A stretch of DNA of 56,908 nt from NCBI GenBank assembly GCA_031291635.1, contig JARLIR010000166.1, positions 1 to 56,908 on the forward strand, in the 5' to 3' direction. Under the pieces are notes generated by a model. It was given only the letters and a program-made list of their open reading frames with translations, made no database searches and was not told the origin of the DNA. The position numbers were made by a program, and so were the translations under genes. Source of the DNA: Rhizomicrobium sp. (GTDB lineage Bacteria; Pseudomonadota; Alphaproteobacteria; Micropepsales; Micropepsaceae). Of the stretch, positions 32,550 to 40,847 are shown one piece after another (position 1 is the first letter of the stretch; each line of letters begins with the position of its first letter).

Positions 32550-34286
32550 TTACGAGGCGTGCGCGCCGTAGACATGACCGGTCAGTGTGCTTTCGCCATC
32601 ACCCCAGCCCAATTCTTCGTCGGTTAGGGAGCCTTCGTCTGTTCGGCCGGGATGGGCAAAGCGCAGGAAAAGTCGGCGTGCCCCATCAGGCGCCTCATCG
32701 ATCCAGGTGCGTCCGCCCAATTGCTCGGCGAGTGCCGCCAACACCCGCATCGGCGACGGTGTCCGCTCACTGAGAGAGACGTCCCCCAGAAACTCGTTGT
32801 AGACGGTGAGCAACAGTTGGTCGTCCCCCTCCGGTTGAAGGGAGAGCTTGACCGGCGGCATGCTGCCTTCCATCCCATATAGGCCAAGCGTCAGCGCCTC
32901 GACCGCAAAGAGTGCAATAGGGGTCGCCATATCCATCGGCACCTGGCAATCGCAGATGTCCGCGCTGATGACCGTCTTTTTGCCATCGGCTTCGGACGAG
33001 GTTTGAATTTGCTCCGCCAATTCGGAAAACAGCGTCTTCATCGACACCGTCGGCAGCGGGCCGCTTTTTTCGATCAAGCGATGCACCAGCGATAAGGCAT
33101 CGACCCGCGCCGTGATCTGCTGGAAGGCCAAGCGCGCATCGGGGGCGATGATCTTGCCGCCGAACAAGCTGATCAGGCTGGAGACGATTTGCAGATTATT
33201 CTTCACCCGGTGGTGAATCTCGCGGGCGAGGGATTTCTCCTGCTGCAGGGCCAGGCTCAACTTCAAATCTCTGGCCTCGATCGATCGTGCCATCTTCTTC
33301 ATCTCTTGGCCCAAGAGCCGGAACTCGTTTGGTGCCATTTCCAACTCACCGGTGGAGACGGCAAAGTCGCCGCGGCCATAGGCTCCGGATACCGTCTTCA
33401 GATACATCGTCCAACGGATTACCAGCCATTCCGTTCCCAGCCAGATGGCCGCCCAGGCGAACAAGATCATCAGGAGTGGCAATAGGATATCGCCAAAAAC
33501 GTAGAGCGGCGTGATGCCCAGCAGCCAGGATTCCGGCATACCGAAAGCGACCAGCTTGTCGTCTTGGCCGATCGGTTGGGCGGCCCAGCGCCACTTTCCC
33601 GCTTCCGGTGTGCGGGTGATGAAGGTTCCATCGAAATTCTCTCGGCCGAGGGCGGCCACGGATTTGGCCAGCTCGCTGGCAACGGGCTTGTTCGCGGCCA
33701 ACACTGTGCCGGCATGATCGAGGAGCAACACGACGGCGTTTTCGGGCAAGCGGTTCGAGGCCATGCGCTGGCTGAGCCGCTGCATATCGATGGCGAGCCG
33801 CAGCGCCCCGGTGAAGGCGCCCCGGTGATCGTAGAGCGGCAGCGCCACCGGCAAAACATTGCGGCCCGAGAGGTGGTGGTGATATTCGTTGCCGACGACG
33901 AAACCGCGCCGCACCGTCATTGGTTTCCACCACGAAAATTGGGCGTAGTTGGTGGCGGTCTGGCCTGCCGGGGCCGAGCACTTGGTTTTGCCGTCAGGCC
34001 CGATATAGGCAATGTTGAAATAGAGTGGGGCGCTGAGAAGGGCATCCTGGAGCAGCTGCTGGCATTGGGCCGGGCTGGTCTCAAGCTCTCGGCCATTCGC
34101 CAAGCGCTGCAACAGTTGCTTGGCGTCGGTGAAAATGGCTTGCTCGCTATGAGTGGCGTAGATCGCCGTGCTGCGCAATTGCTGGTCGACTTCCTTGTGG
34201 CGCGCGTTCAGCCGCAGCAGTCCCTGACCAATGCTGGCCAGCGCCAGCCCGACGATCAAAATCAGCCGGGGCCGAAGGGAATTCAT
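32550..34286 (-). CDS. phyK: PhyK-like membrane sensor kinase, HisKA_2 family
   Basis: 578 residues from the ATG at 34286 (MNSLRPRLILIVGLALASIG). A TTG at 34295 is also possible, and the exact start is unsure. The N-terminal helix (about 8-26), a periplasmic sensor domain (about 27-265, Cache-like) and a second helix (about 268-295, FGDILLPLLMILFAWAAIWL) are followed by a HAMP-like stretch. The HisKA_2 core is LAREIHHRVKNNLQIVSSLI, with His358/His359, and a degenerate C-terminal ATPase follows. It lies 35 bases after ecfG on the same strand, which is the usual phyK place. It would phosphorylate PhyR at Asp189 on an envelope signal. Confidence 0.88.
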   Translation of the reverse strand: MNSLRPRLILIVGLALASIGQGLLRLNARHKEVDQQLRSTAIYATHSEQAIFTDAKQLLQRLANGRELETSPAQCQQLLQDALLSAPLYFNIAYIGPDGKTKCSAPAGQTATNYAQFSWWKPMTVRRGFVVGNEYHHHLSGRNVLPVALPLYDHRGAFTGALRLAIDMQRLSQRMASNRLPENAVVLLLDHAGTVLAANKPVASELAKSVAALGRENFDGTFITRTPEAGKWRWAAQPIGQDDKLVAFGMPESWLLGITPLYVFGDILLPLLMILFAWAAIWLGTEWLVIRWTMYLKTVSGAYGRGDFAVSTGELEMAPNEFRLLGQEMKKMARSIEARDLKLSLALQQEKSLAREIHHRVKNNLQIVSSLISLFGGKIIAPDARLAFQQITARVDALSLVHRLIEKSGPLPTVSMKTLFSELAEQIQTSSEADGKKTVISADICDCQVPMDMATPIALFAVEALTLGLYGMEGSMPPVKLSLQPEGDDQLLLTVYNEFLGDVSLSERTPSPMRVLAALAEQLGGRTWIDEAPDGARRLFLRFAHPGRTDEGSLTDEELGWGDGESTLTGHVYGAHAS

Positions 34287-34321
34287 CCTAAGCAAATGTG
34301 AAACGCCCTTCCGGAAAATGT

Positions 34322-34942
34322 TTACCGTAAAGGCTCGTCTTGAGGATTGCTCAGCTTCTTCAGGAACACATCGGCAGCATCTTCCTGGGATTGTGTCCGC
34401 CCGGCCAGTTTTCCCCCTGTGCCTTCGACGAGTTGCTCTAACTGTTTGCGGGCACGCGAGATGCGGCTCTTGATCGTACCGACGGCGCAGCCGCAGATGG
34501 CGGCGGCCTCTTCGTAACTGAATTCGCCGACGGTCAAGATCAGCGCTTCCCGCTGTTCCGGTGCCAGTTCGTCGAAGGCGCGCATCAAATCGGTCAGATC
34601 GAGTTTGGCGTATTGGTCCGCATCCACCCCTTCTGGTTTGGTGGATTCCATCGCGGCGTAATTGGCGACCGTCTTGGCGCGGCGGTAGCTGGAATAAAAT
34701 TCGTTGCGCAGAATGGCGAAGAGCCAAGCCTTCAGATTGGTGCCCGGCTGGAAGCGCTCACGCGATTGCCAGCCCTTCATCATGGTTTCCTGCACCAGAT
34801 CATCGGCGACATCGCGCTTGCCGCACAAGGAGCGGGCGAAGGCGCGCAGCGCGGGAATGGTTTCAACCAGCCCATCGCGGAAAGCGTCCGTCGCGCTTGG
34901 GGACGGGCTGGAGGTGGTGGCAAGGGAGCCGTTACTGCGCAT
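34322..34942 (-). CDS. ecfG: General stress sigma factor EcfG
   Basis: 206 residues from the ATG at 34942. Region 2 is RDVADDLVQETMMKGWQSRE and NLKAWLFAILRNEFYSSYRR; region 4 is FSYEEAAAICGCAVGTIKSR. These match EcfG (SigT/RpoE4), the general stress sigma of Alphaproteobacteria. The start codon shares its A with the stop of nepR (TGATG), so the two are translationally coupled, which helps keep sigma and anti-sigma in balance. The sigma recognises GGAAC-N16/17-CGTT. The longer frame upstream reads through nepR in another frame and is not real. Confidence 0.95.
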   Translation of the reverse strand: MRSNGSLATTSSPSPSATDAFRDGLVETIPALRAFARSLCGKRDVADDLVQETMMKGWQSRERFQPGTNLKAWLFAILRNEFYSSYRRAKTVANYAAMESTKPEGVDADQYAKLDLTDLMRAFDELAPEQREALILTVGEFSYEEAAAICGCAVGTIKSRISRARKQLEQLVEGTGGKLAGRTQSQEDAADVFLKKLSNPQDEPLR

Positions 34943-35142
34943 CACCCCGTACCTCCGTGTTTGCCGTCGTCCATTTGCTTGAGCAAAGCGAGGAATTCGT
35001 CGGGAATAGGTTCCGATACGACAGCATTGAAGAATTTGCGCAAACCTTGGCCAATGGCTTTTTGATGCGCCCGCCTGTCCCCGTGCGAAACCACGTTGGT
35101 GATTTCTTCCGTAGCGACACTCTGGGTTTTTTCGACCATCAT
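34942..35142 (-). CDS. nepR: Anti-sigma factor NepR
   Basis: 66 residues. The core KAIGQGLRKFFNAVVSEPIP, then DEFLALLKQMD, is the two-helix NepR motif that binds EcfG and, under stress, the sigma-like domain of phosphorylated PhyR. Two adjacent ATGs (35142 and 35139) could start it. It is transcribed from a GGAAC-type promoter at 35229-35253, divergent from phyR, and overlaps the ecfG start by one base. Confidence 0.95.
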   Translation of the reverse strand: MMVEKTQSVATEEITNVVSHGDRRAHQKAIGQGLRKFFNAVVSEPIPDEFLALLKQMDDGKHGGTG

Positions 35143-35228
35143 TGGGCACTCTTACAAAAGCTGAGACTCGTCTGGTTTGCACAGTATTCTGATGTCCGCT
35201 GCCGGACTCAGTGAAACAACAGCGGGAT

Positions 35229-35253
35229 AACAGGCGGACGACATTTTTGTTCC
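35229..35253 (-). promoter_or_regulatory. Sigma-EcfG promoter of nepR-ecfG-phyK
   Basis: Minus strand: GGAAC (35253-35249), 17 bases, GTT (35231-35229). It makes the operon autoregulated, as is known in relatives. The -35 is half of the palindrome gttccc-agc-gggaac shared with phyR. Confidence 0.68.
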
Positions 35254-35258
35254 CAGCG

Positions 35259-35284
35259 GGAACTTTCTTTTTGTCTGAAGCGTT
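35259..35284 (+). promoter_or_regulatory. Sigma-EcfG promoter of phyR
   Basis: GGAAC (35259-35263), 17 bases, CGTT (35281-35284), 39 bases before the phyR start. Confidence 0.75.
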
Positions 35285-35323
35285 GTAGCTCTGTGTCACT
35301 TCACCCCATCAAGGGACGTAACC

Positions 35324-36145
35324 ATGAGTATCACTGCCACTCTGACGCCCCATCTGCCGTATTTGCGCCGTTACGCGCGGGCCTTGACCGGATCGCAAGC
35401 CAGTGGAGACGCTTATGTGCGGGCACTGCTGGAAGCGATGCTGGGAGGTAACGTAACATTGGACGGTGAAGTTCCGCCACGGCTGGCGCTTTATCGGATG
35501 TTCCACAAACTGTGGCGCACCACCGGTGGCAAGTTGCCATCCGCGACGTCCCACGTCGCCAGCTCTGTGGAAGGCCGCTTGCAGGCGCTGCAGCCCGACA
35601 ATCGCGAAGCCCTGCTGCTCAATACCGTCGAAGGGTTTACCTTGGGGGAGGTTGCCGCCATTCTGGAGACCACGCCGCAGGAAGCCGAATTAGCGATTGC
35701 CGCGGCGCTGCGGGCCATCGACAAGGATTTGGCCTCGCGGGTGCTCATCATCGAGGACGAAACCATCATCGCCCTCGATCTGGAAAATCTCGTGGTCGAG
35801 ACTGGCCATCATGTCGTCGGGATCGCGACCACGCGTGACGAAGCGGTGCGCATGGCGCTCGAATGCAAGCCCGATCTGATTTTGACGGACATCCAGCTTG
35901 CTGACGACAGCTCCGGCATCGACGCCGCGGCGGCCATTCTTCGCGAGTTCGATATTCCGGTTATTTTCATCACCGCTTATCCCGAGCGCCTGCTGACTGG
36001 CCAGCGCCCGGAACCGACTTATCTGATTTCCAAACCCTTCTCGCGCGACACCGTGAAAGCGACCATCGGCCAAGCCTTGTTTTTCCACGAGCCAGCCTCG
36101 CGGACCCCGCATGTAGCAGCGGGGAGGCCCGCGGACGCGCGTTAA
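35324..36145 (+). CDS. phyR: Response regulator PhyR, anti-anti-sigma
   Basis: 273 residues. The N-terminal half (about 1-135) is a sigma-like domain (LTPHLPYLRRYARALTGSQA, DNREALLLNTVEGFTLGEVA) that mimics EcfG. The C-terminal half (about 138-262) is a receiver domain with IIEDETIIALDLE, LILTDIQLAD (phospho-acceptor Asp189), VIFITAYPE and ISKPF (Lys in the KPF position). When phosphorylated it opens and takes NepR away from EcfG. It is divergent from nepR-ecfG-phyK with both promoters of the EcfG type, the conserved arrangement in this class. Confidence 0.97.
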   Translation: MSITATLTPHLPYLRRYARALTGSQASGDAYVRALLEAMLGGNVTLDGEVPPRLALYRMFHKLWRTTGGKLPSATSHVASSVEGRLQALQPDNREALLLNTVEGFTLGEVAAILETTPQEAELAIAAALRAIDKDLASRVLIIEDETIIALDLENLVVETGHHVVGIATTRDEAVRMALECKPDLILTDIQLADDSSGIDAAAAILREFDIPVIFITAYPERLLTGQRPEPTYLISKPFSRDTVKATIGQALFFHEPASRTPHVAAGRPADAR

Positions 36146-36149
36146 AGGC

Positions 36150-36419
36150 TCAACCGCCCGCCTTGGTCGGCGCGGCGGTGAGGGCGGGCTCGCAACCGAG
36201 CGCCTGCAAGGCATCGTGAATCTGGCGCAAGGCGACACCCGGATCATCGCGGTTGTCGTCTTTGGTCATGCCTTCTTCGGCCGCGACCAGAATTTCGCGC
36301 AAATCGAGTTCGCGTTCCTGCAGCAGCTTGATCTTCTCTTCGGTCGAGAGTTTTGGCGAGTCGACGATCTCTCGCAAAGTCGCGTGGATGTTGGTGTTGC
36401 TTGGAATGGTCTGTGCCAT
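36150..36419 (-). CDS. Small acidic protein in the GSR locus, unknown
   Basis: 89 residues, soluble and largely helical: MAQTIPSNTNIHATLREIVD, SPKLSTEEKIKLLQERELDL, then REILVAAEEGMTKDD. It converges on phyR with 4 bases between stops and has an exact EcfG promoter 25-49 bases upstream. The STEEKIKLLQ...DLREILVAAEEGM helical pattern recurs in alphaproteobacterial hypothetical proteins, but I know no assigned function. It could be a small partner or regulator. Confidence 0.75.
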   Translation of the reverse strand: MAQTIPSNTNIHATLREIVDSPKLSTEEKIKLLQERELDLREILVAAEEGMTKDDNRDDPGVALRQIHDALQALGCEPALTAAPTKAGG

Positions 36420-36443
36420 GGGCGCCTCCGGTTGTGAGAAGGC

Positions 36444-36468
36444 AACGGCGGGTCACAGGCAAAGTTCC
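36444..36468 (-). promoter_or_regulatory. Sigma-EcfG promoter of the 89-residue gene
   Basis: Minus strand: GGAAC (36468-36464), 16 bases, CGTT (36447-36444). Exact. Confidence 0.75.
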
Positions 36469-36491
36469 CGTCGCCGATCCAACACTGTGGC

Positions 36492-36516
36492 GGAACGAAC
36501 GGCGTCGAGCGGCGTT
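36492..36516 (+). promoter_or_regulatory. Sigma-EcfG promoter of a tiny membrane protein
   Basis: GGAAC (36492-36496), 16 bases, CGTT (36513-36516). Exact, 32 bases before the ATG at 36549. Confidence 0.72.
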
Positions 36517-36548
36517 GTCTTCAGGAGATTAGAAGCGGAATAACAGCC

Positions 36549-36668
36549 ATGCTGCGTTACAGTCTGCGTTGCGGCATCACCTTGGCGGTGTTGGTCACGA
36601 TCAGTGTCCTCCTGGCTGGCGCGCAATATGCCTATCTTATCAGCGGTGGCTTGTGGAATCCGGCTTAA
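36549..36668 (+). CDS. Tiny membrane protein, 39 residues
   Basis: The ATG at 36549 gives MLRYSLRCGITLAVLVTISV, then LLAGAQYAYLISGGLWNPA and a stop at 36666-36668: one transmembrane helix with a short Tyr/Trp-bearing tail. The ribosome site is weak. The main support is the exact EcfG promoter just upstream, with no other gene for it to serve on this strand. It overlaps the 3' end of the convergent hybrid kinase by 4 bases. Confidence 0.5.
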   Translation: MLRYSLRCGITLAVLVTISVLLAGAQYAYLISGGLWNPA

Positions 36669-39184
36669 GCCGACGGCAGCCACTTATCCAAGACTTGGCG
36701 TAGATCGCCGCTGTGAAAAGGTTTTGGCAGATACGATGTGCCCGGTGGCAATTCGGAAAAGTCAGTCGCGGGACGGCCGCTGGTAACAACGACCTTCAAA
36801 TCCGGCTTGAGGCTGAGCGCTTCCCCAATCAGTTGCTGACCGCTCATGCCGGGCAAACCCATATCGGTCAGCATGACGGCGATGTCGGGTTCGTCGCGCA
36901 AAAAGGCGAGGGCTTGGGGGCCATCGGATGCTTCACGGCTCTCCAGCCCAAGATCATCGATCATATCGACAGTCGTCATCCGGATCAGGGCTTCGTCTTC
37001 GACCACCAGCACCTTGAAGCGCTGGCCTTCTTGCGCTGGCGTGGGTTTCGGCCTGGCATCCAGAATGCTGCGGATTTTCCGCGCCAGCTCTTCGCGCCGG
37101 TACGGCTTGCCGAGAAGGAAAACGCCTTCGTCGAGCTTGCCATTGTGGACGATGGCATTCGGCGTATAGCCAGAGGTATAGAGTACGGTGATGTTGGGCT
37201 GCAGCACCTGCGCCCGCCGCGCCAGTTCTCGCGTATTGATCGGGCCTGGCATGACGACATCGGTGAATAGCAGGTCGATGCTCGGGCCGCTTTTCAGAAT
37301 GGTCAGCGCCTCTTCGGCGTTGGAGGCTTTGTAGACCCGATAGCCCAAGGCGGAGAGAGTATCGAACGCGGCGATGCGGACGTTTTCATCGTCCTCGACC
37401 ACCAGAATGGTATCCCCGCCGCCTTCGATGGGACCGAGATGAAAACTGCCGATGTCTTCCTGCGGCACGCGGGTGCGCGGCAGGTACAGTTTCAGGGTCG
37501 TGCCTTGATCGATCTCGCTATAGATCTTGATGTGGCCGCCGGACTGTTTGACGAAGCCATAAACCTGGCTGAGGCCGAGGCCGGTGCCATGGCCTTCTTT
37601 CTTGGTCGTGAAGAACGGCTCGAACACCCGTGCGATAACTTCTGGCGTCATGCCGCTGCCGGTATCGCTGACGGCGATCATCACATATTGCCCGGCTGTC
37701 ACTTCGGCGTGTTGCGCGGCATAGGTTTCGTCGAGATAGGCGTTGGTGACTTCAAAGGTTAGCTTGCCACCTTCCGGCATCGCGTCGCGGGCGTTGATCG
37801 CCAAATTGAGCAGGGCGTTTTCCACCTGGCTGCGATCAACCAGCGTGTTCCACAAGCCGCCCGCCACGATGCATTCGATCTCGATGGTTTCGCCCAGGGT
37901 CCGGCGCAGCATGTCGGTCACCTCTTGGATGAGGCGGCCGAGATTGGTCGAGCGCGGGTCCAAGGCCTGACGCCGTGCGAAGGCCAAGAGCTGACTGGTG
38001 AGGCGGGCGCCGCGATTGACGGCAGTGATGGCGTTCTGCAGGCGTTCAATGAGCTTGGGCTCCGTGCAGGCGCCGACAACCAGATCCAAATTGGCATTGA
38101 TCACTTGCAGAAGATTGTTGAAATCGTGCGCCAAGCCGCCGGTGAGATGGCCGATGGCCTCCATTTTCTGGGCCTGGCGGGCGATACTCTCAGCGTGGGC
38201 GCGGGCGGTTGTGTCCATGCACACGATGACAAAGCCGCCGGTAGGAACACCGACGCGGTAAAGCTCCAATTGGCGTCCGCTCGGGGACAAGAAGTTGTGA
38301 TTGACCTGCCAATCCCCCGAGCCGCTTAAAATGGCCTTAGGGATGCGCGGTTCGCGCGTGGCGTAAACGGCTTCAAACGCCCCAAGCGGCGCCCCCATAG
38401 TGGCAAGGGCAGGGGGAAAATCGAGAAACTCGAAAAAGTTCGCGTTGAAGACGCAAAGCTCGCCGGTCGAGGAAAACATTGCGATGCCGTCGCGGATATT
38501 GTCGAGCGTGGCTTGCAGAATGGCAGATTGGTTTTCGAGCTTTTGTTCGCTTTGCGCCAATTTGGCGTTGTTGCGCAGCAGCATCCAGCCGGTAATGAGC
38601 AGGACGCAGAGACCGATAGAGGCCGCCAGAGTTGCGGCGATGATTTCATTACGCTCGGCGACATGCCGCGCCTGAATGCGGTTATCCAGCAAAAGTTTTT
38701 CGGCGGTAATTCCGTTCGCCAATTCGCCGCGCAAGGCATCCATTCGCTGCTTACCCAAAACCATGGTCGAAAGCAGAGCCGGGCTGACGTCGGCGGGCGT
38801 GCGGGCCAAGGCAAGGGCGTGCTGCAGCGTTTCGATTCTGGCGTCAACACGGCGGCGCAATACATCGCTACGTTGTTGCTGTGCCGCGTTATCAATGGTC
38901 AGCGTACGGAAGGTCTCAATATGCGTCTTGGCATTGGCAATGCCGGTATAATAGCGTTCGAGGAACGGGCGCTGCCGGGTGATGAGGTAACCGCGCTGGC
39001 CGGTTTCGGCATCCTGCATATCGGACAATATGCTCTGCAGTTGGTCGATTACTTGGTAGGTGTGGATCACCAAGCCCTGTTCCGAGCGCTCACTGACGGC
39101 AAATCGGATGGACAGAAAAACCACGGCGGTCAACACCACAAACAGCGTGATCGCAGTGGTCAGCATCCAACGAGTGTTGTGCAA
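36665..39184 (-). CDS. CHASE3 hybrid histidine kinase with two receiver domains
   Basis: 839 residues. A first helix (about 8-28), a periplasmic CHASE3 sensor (about 40-180, DMQDAETGQRGYLITRQRPF) and a second helix (about 184-203, AATLAASIGLCVLLITGWML) lead to a PAS domain (about 220-335). The kinase core is AIGHLTGGLAHDFNNLLQVI, followed by an ATPase with NLAINARDAMPEGG and GTGLGLSQVYGF. Two C-terminal receivers follow (ILVVEDDENVR / LLFTDVVMPG and VLVVEDEALIR / VMLTDMGLPG). It ends in a KPF-like receiver. No EcfG box was found at its own start. Confidence 0.93.
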   Translation of the reverse strand: MHNTRWMLTTAITLFVVLTAVVFLSIRFAVSERSEQGLVIHTYQVIDQLQSILSDMQDAETGQRGYLITRQRPFLERYYTGIANAKTHIETFRTLTIDNAAQQQRSDVLRRRVDARIETLQHALALARTPADVSPALLSTMVLGKQRMDALRGELANGITAEKLLLDNRIQARHVAERNEIIAATLAASIGLCVLLITGWMLLRNNAKLAQSEQKLENQSAILQATLDNIRDGIAMFSSTGELCVFNANFFEFLDFPPALATMGAPLGAFEAVYATREPRIPKAILSGSGDWQVNHNFLSPSGRQLELYRVGVPTGGFVIVCMDTTARAHAESIARQAQKMEAIGHLTGGLAHDFNNLLQVINANLDLVVGACTEPKLIERLQNAITAVNRGARLTSQLLAFARRQALDPRSTNLGRLIQEVTDMLRRTLGETIEIECIVAGGLWNTLVDRSQVENALLNLAINARDAMPEGGKLTFEVTNAYLDETYAAQHAEVTAGQYVMIAVSDTGSGMTPEVIARVFEPFFTTKKEGHGTGLGLSQVYGFVKQSGGHIKIYSEIDQGTTLKLYLPRTRVPQEDIGSFHLGPIEGGGDTILVVEDDENVRIAAFDTLSALGYRVYKASNAEEALTILKSGPSIDLLFTDVVMPGPINTRELARRAQVLQPNITVLYTSGYTPNAIVHNGKLDEGVFLLGKPYRREELARKIRSILDARPKPTPAQEGQRFKVLVVEDEALIRMTTVDMIDDLGLESREASDGPQALAFLRDEPDIAVMLTDMGLPGMSGQQLIGEALSLKPDLKVVVTSGRPATDFSELPPGTSYLPKPFHSGDLRQVLDKWLPSA

Positions 39185-39356
39185 AATGTCCCCCAGAACG
39201 TCTGCCCGAAGGCGATATAATCGCGCGGGCGAACGGAATTACAAGTTGTATCTGCAGTATTTCGAGGCCAGGCAAAAGTCTGCCACGGCAGAGAAGACCG
39301 CCGAAACAAACCCCTCCACCAGGCGTTTTAGCCTTGCATCCTAACCGGAGAAAATC

Positions 39357-39725
39357 ATGGCGACGGCAAGTGGACACACAAGCGCCATCTTGGCATCAAA
39401 AGTAAAGGGTACCACCGTCTACAACACCACAGGCGAAAAGATCGGCCATGTCGAGGATGTCGTGCTCGACAAGACTTCCGACCGCATCATGTTTGTTGCC
39501 CTAGGGTTCGGCGGACTGCTCGGTATGGGGGAAAAGTTCTACCCTGTGCCGTGGTCGGTGCTCGATTTCAGCAGCGAAAAGGATGGCTACATCGTGCCGC
39601 TATCCAAGAGCGAGATCGATGAAGCCCCGGCCTATGAACTTGACGATCTTACCCGCAGTGATGGCGATTTCGATTCCATTCGCCGCCAATCTTACGCCTA
39701 TTACGAGGTCGATCGGGATTGGTAG
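39357..39725 (+). CDS. PRC-barrel domain protein
   Basis: 122 residues. A single PRC barrel: LASKVKGTTVYNTTGEKIGH, VEDVVLDKTSDRIMFVALGF, then GGLLGMGEKFYPVPWSVLDF. PRC barrels bind protein partners or RNA, and this short stress-type form is common beside CsbD-like genes. The ATG at 39357 follows a ribosome site (cggaga). The C-terminal tail is acidic. It is one of three PRC-barrel genes within 2.4 kb. Confidence 0.9.
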   Translation: MATASGHTSAILASKVKGTTVYNTTGEKIGHVEDVVLDKTSDRIMFVALGFGGLLGMGEKFYPVPWSVLDFSSEKDGYIVPLSKSEIDEAPAYELDDLTRSDGDFDSIRRQSYAYYEVDRDW

Positions 39726-39734
39726 ATAATGCAG

Positions 39735-39766
39735 GGCGCGCTACCGCAGGGTGGCGCGCCTTTATC
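39735..39766. terminator. Terminator between convergent genes
   Basis: An 11-bp stem ggcgcgctacc / ggtggcgcgcc (one G-T pair), loop gcag, followed by tttatctt. Confidence 0.8.
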
Positions 39767-40099
39767 TTACCGTTTGCGCCAAAAACTTTGCACCGCGCCT
39801 GCGCCAATAGCCAGCAATACCGCCAACAAAGGCTTCTTCACCGCCAAACGCGTTAGCTCGGAAAGCCAGAGGGTTTCGACCCCATGCGCTGCCGGTTGCG
39901 GCTCTTCCGGCGCGGGGGCTTTGGCCAAGGCCCAGAGCAAAGGCGGCAGCAGCAGCAACAAACCTGTCGCTGCTGCGCCGCCGGCGAGGCTCAAAGCTGG
40001 CGCCAGTGCAGTGGCCAACCCAAATCCCAGGAAGGATACGCCCACCAGGATGAGGGCGACGCCCAGCACGCCGGCAACAGCTTTTCTTGCGCTCACCAT
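39767..40099 (-). CDS. Membrane protein, unknown, coupled to DUF883-type gene
   Basis: 110 residues with two adjacent hydrophobic helices at the N-terminus (AGVLGVALILVGVSFLGFGL, AAATGLLLLLPPLLWALA), an Ala/Pro-rich linker and a C-terminal hydrophobic segment (KKPLLAVLLAIGAGAVQSF). It resembles the phage-holin-like and DUF1469-like membrane proteins that accompany ElaB/YqjD-type genes. It starts 13 bases after the DUF883-like stop. Confidence 0.7.
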   Translation of the reverse strand: MVSARKAVAGVLGVALILVGVSFLGFGLATALAPALSLAGGAAATGLLLLLPPLLWALAKAPAPEEPQPAAHGVETLWLSELTRLAVKKPLLAVLLAIGAGAVQSFWRKR

Positions 40100-40112
40100 C
40101 TGGTGCTAGGGC

Positions 40113-40460
40113 TCAGCGTCGCGACAGCAGAGCGCCGACAAAGGCGCCGACACCCATCGAAATACCAATCGCATAGAGCGGCTGGTTACGGATCGAGCCG
40201 CGGACGCTATTCAGATTGTCACCGGCCCAATGTTCGACGCTGCCGATCGCCTGCGAGGTCGCATCTTCAGCCACCTGAAGGGCGCGCTTGGCGACATCTT
40301 CGGCGGAGCGGATCGCCATACTGATGCGCTCATTGGCAACGACGCCAGCATCATTGGCAAGTCCCTTCACATCGGTTTGCAGCGTGTCGAGATCGGAGCG
40401 CAGCGCGTCCAGGCGGTTGTCGATGGCGCTATCATCAAGCGCCTTGGTTCGTGTCGCCAT
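40113..40460 (-). CDS. DUF883/ElaB-YqjD-like membrane-anchored protein
   Basis: 115 residues from the ATG at 40460. A long coiled helix (DNRLDALRSDLDTLQTDVKG, LANDAGVVANERISMAIRSA) leads to a C-terminal GxxxG-type helix ending VGAFVGALLSRR, the hallmark of ElaB/YqjD/DUF883 proteins. In E. coli these tether ribosomes to the inner membrane in stationary phase. The exact EcfG promoter upstream supports a stress role. Confidence 0.82.
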   Translation of the reverse strand: MATRTKALDDSAIDNRLDALRSDLDTLQTDVKGLANDAGVVANERISMAIRSAEDVAKRALQVAEDATSQAIGSVEHWAGDNLNSVRGSIRNQPLYAIGISMGVGAFVGALLSRR

Positions 40461-40493
40461 CTTTATTCTCCGTTGTTTTGCTTGTTGCAATGG

Positions 40494-40518
40494 AACGCCA
40501 GAGGCGCGGCGAAGTTCC
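40494..40518 (-). promoter_or_regulatory. Sigma-EcfG promoter of the DUF883-type gene
   Basis: Minus strand: GGAAC (40518-40514), 16 bases, CGTT (40497-40494). Exact. Confidence 0.75.
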
Positions 40519-40543
40519 CATAGCGCCGTGTCTTGGCGTCGTC

Positions 40544-40711
40544 TCAGGTCACAAAGCCGATCACGGCACCCAGCACGACCGAGACAAAAGACAAAATCAC
40601 CAACCACCCATAGGGCGTGAGCAAGCGCAGACGTGGCCGCTGTTCGAACACAGGCACGACATTGGCCATCCAATTGTCACGCTGATCCGGTTCCCATCCT
40701 GATAAGGCCAT
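40544..40711 (-). CDS. Small membrane protein, 55 residues
   Basis: The ATG at 40711 begins MALSGWEPDQRDNWMANVVP, continues VFEQRPRLRL, and ends in a hydrophobic helix (YGWLVILSFVSVVLGAVIGF). A ribosome site (gggag) lies just upstream, followed by an exact EcfG promoter at 40741-40765. Its own promoter and the separate one of the next gene show that it is an independent unit. Family unknown. Confidence 0.7.
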   Translation of the reverse strand: MALSGWEPDQRDNWMANVVPVFEQRPRLRLLTPYGWLVILSFVSVVLGAVIGFVT

Positions 40712-40740
40712 GGCGCTCTCCCAATGTTGTCGGGTGGTAC

Positions 40741-40765
40741 AACGGCACCCGCTGCGTCAGGTTCC
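40741..40765 (-). promoter_or_regulatory. Sigma-EcfG promoter of the 55-residue protein
   Basis: Minus strand: GGAAC (40765-40761), 16 bases, CGTT (40744-40741). Exact, 30 bases before the start. Confidence 0.75.
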
Positions 40766-40847
40766 CCGCAACAGCCCTATTGGTGCAGGCCGTGATGTTC
40801 CTGCAACAGATGTGATCATCCGTTGCGTCAACGACGTGAGCCTATGA

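Noticed and set aside
36853..37270. A 185-residue rightward frame opposite the hybrid kinase receivers
   Set aside because: Antisense of two clear receiver domains.
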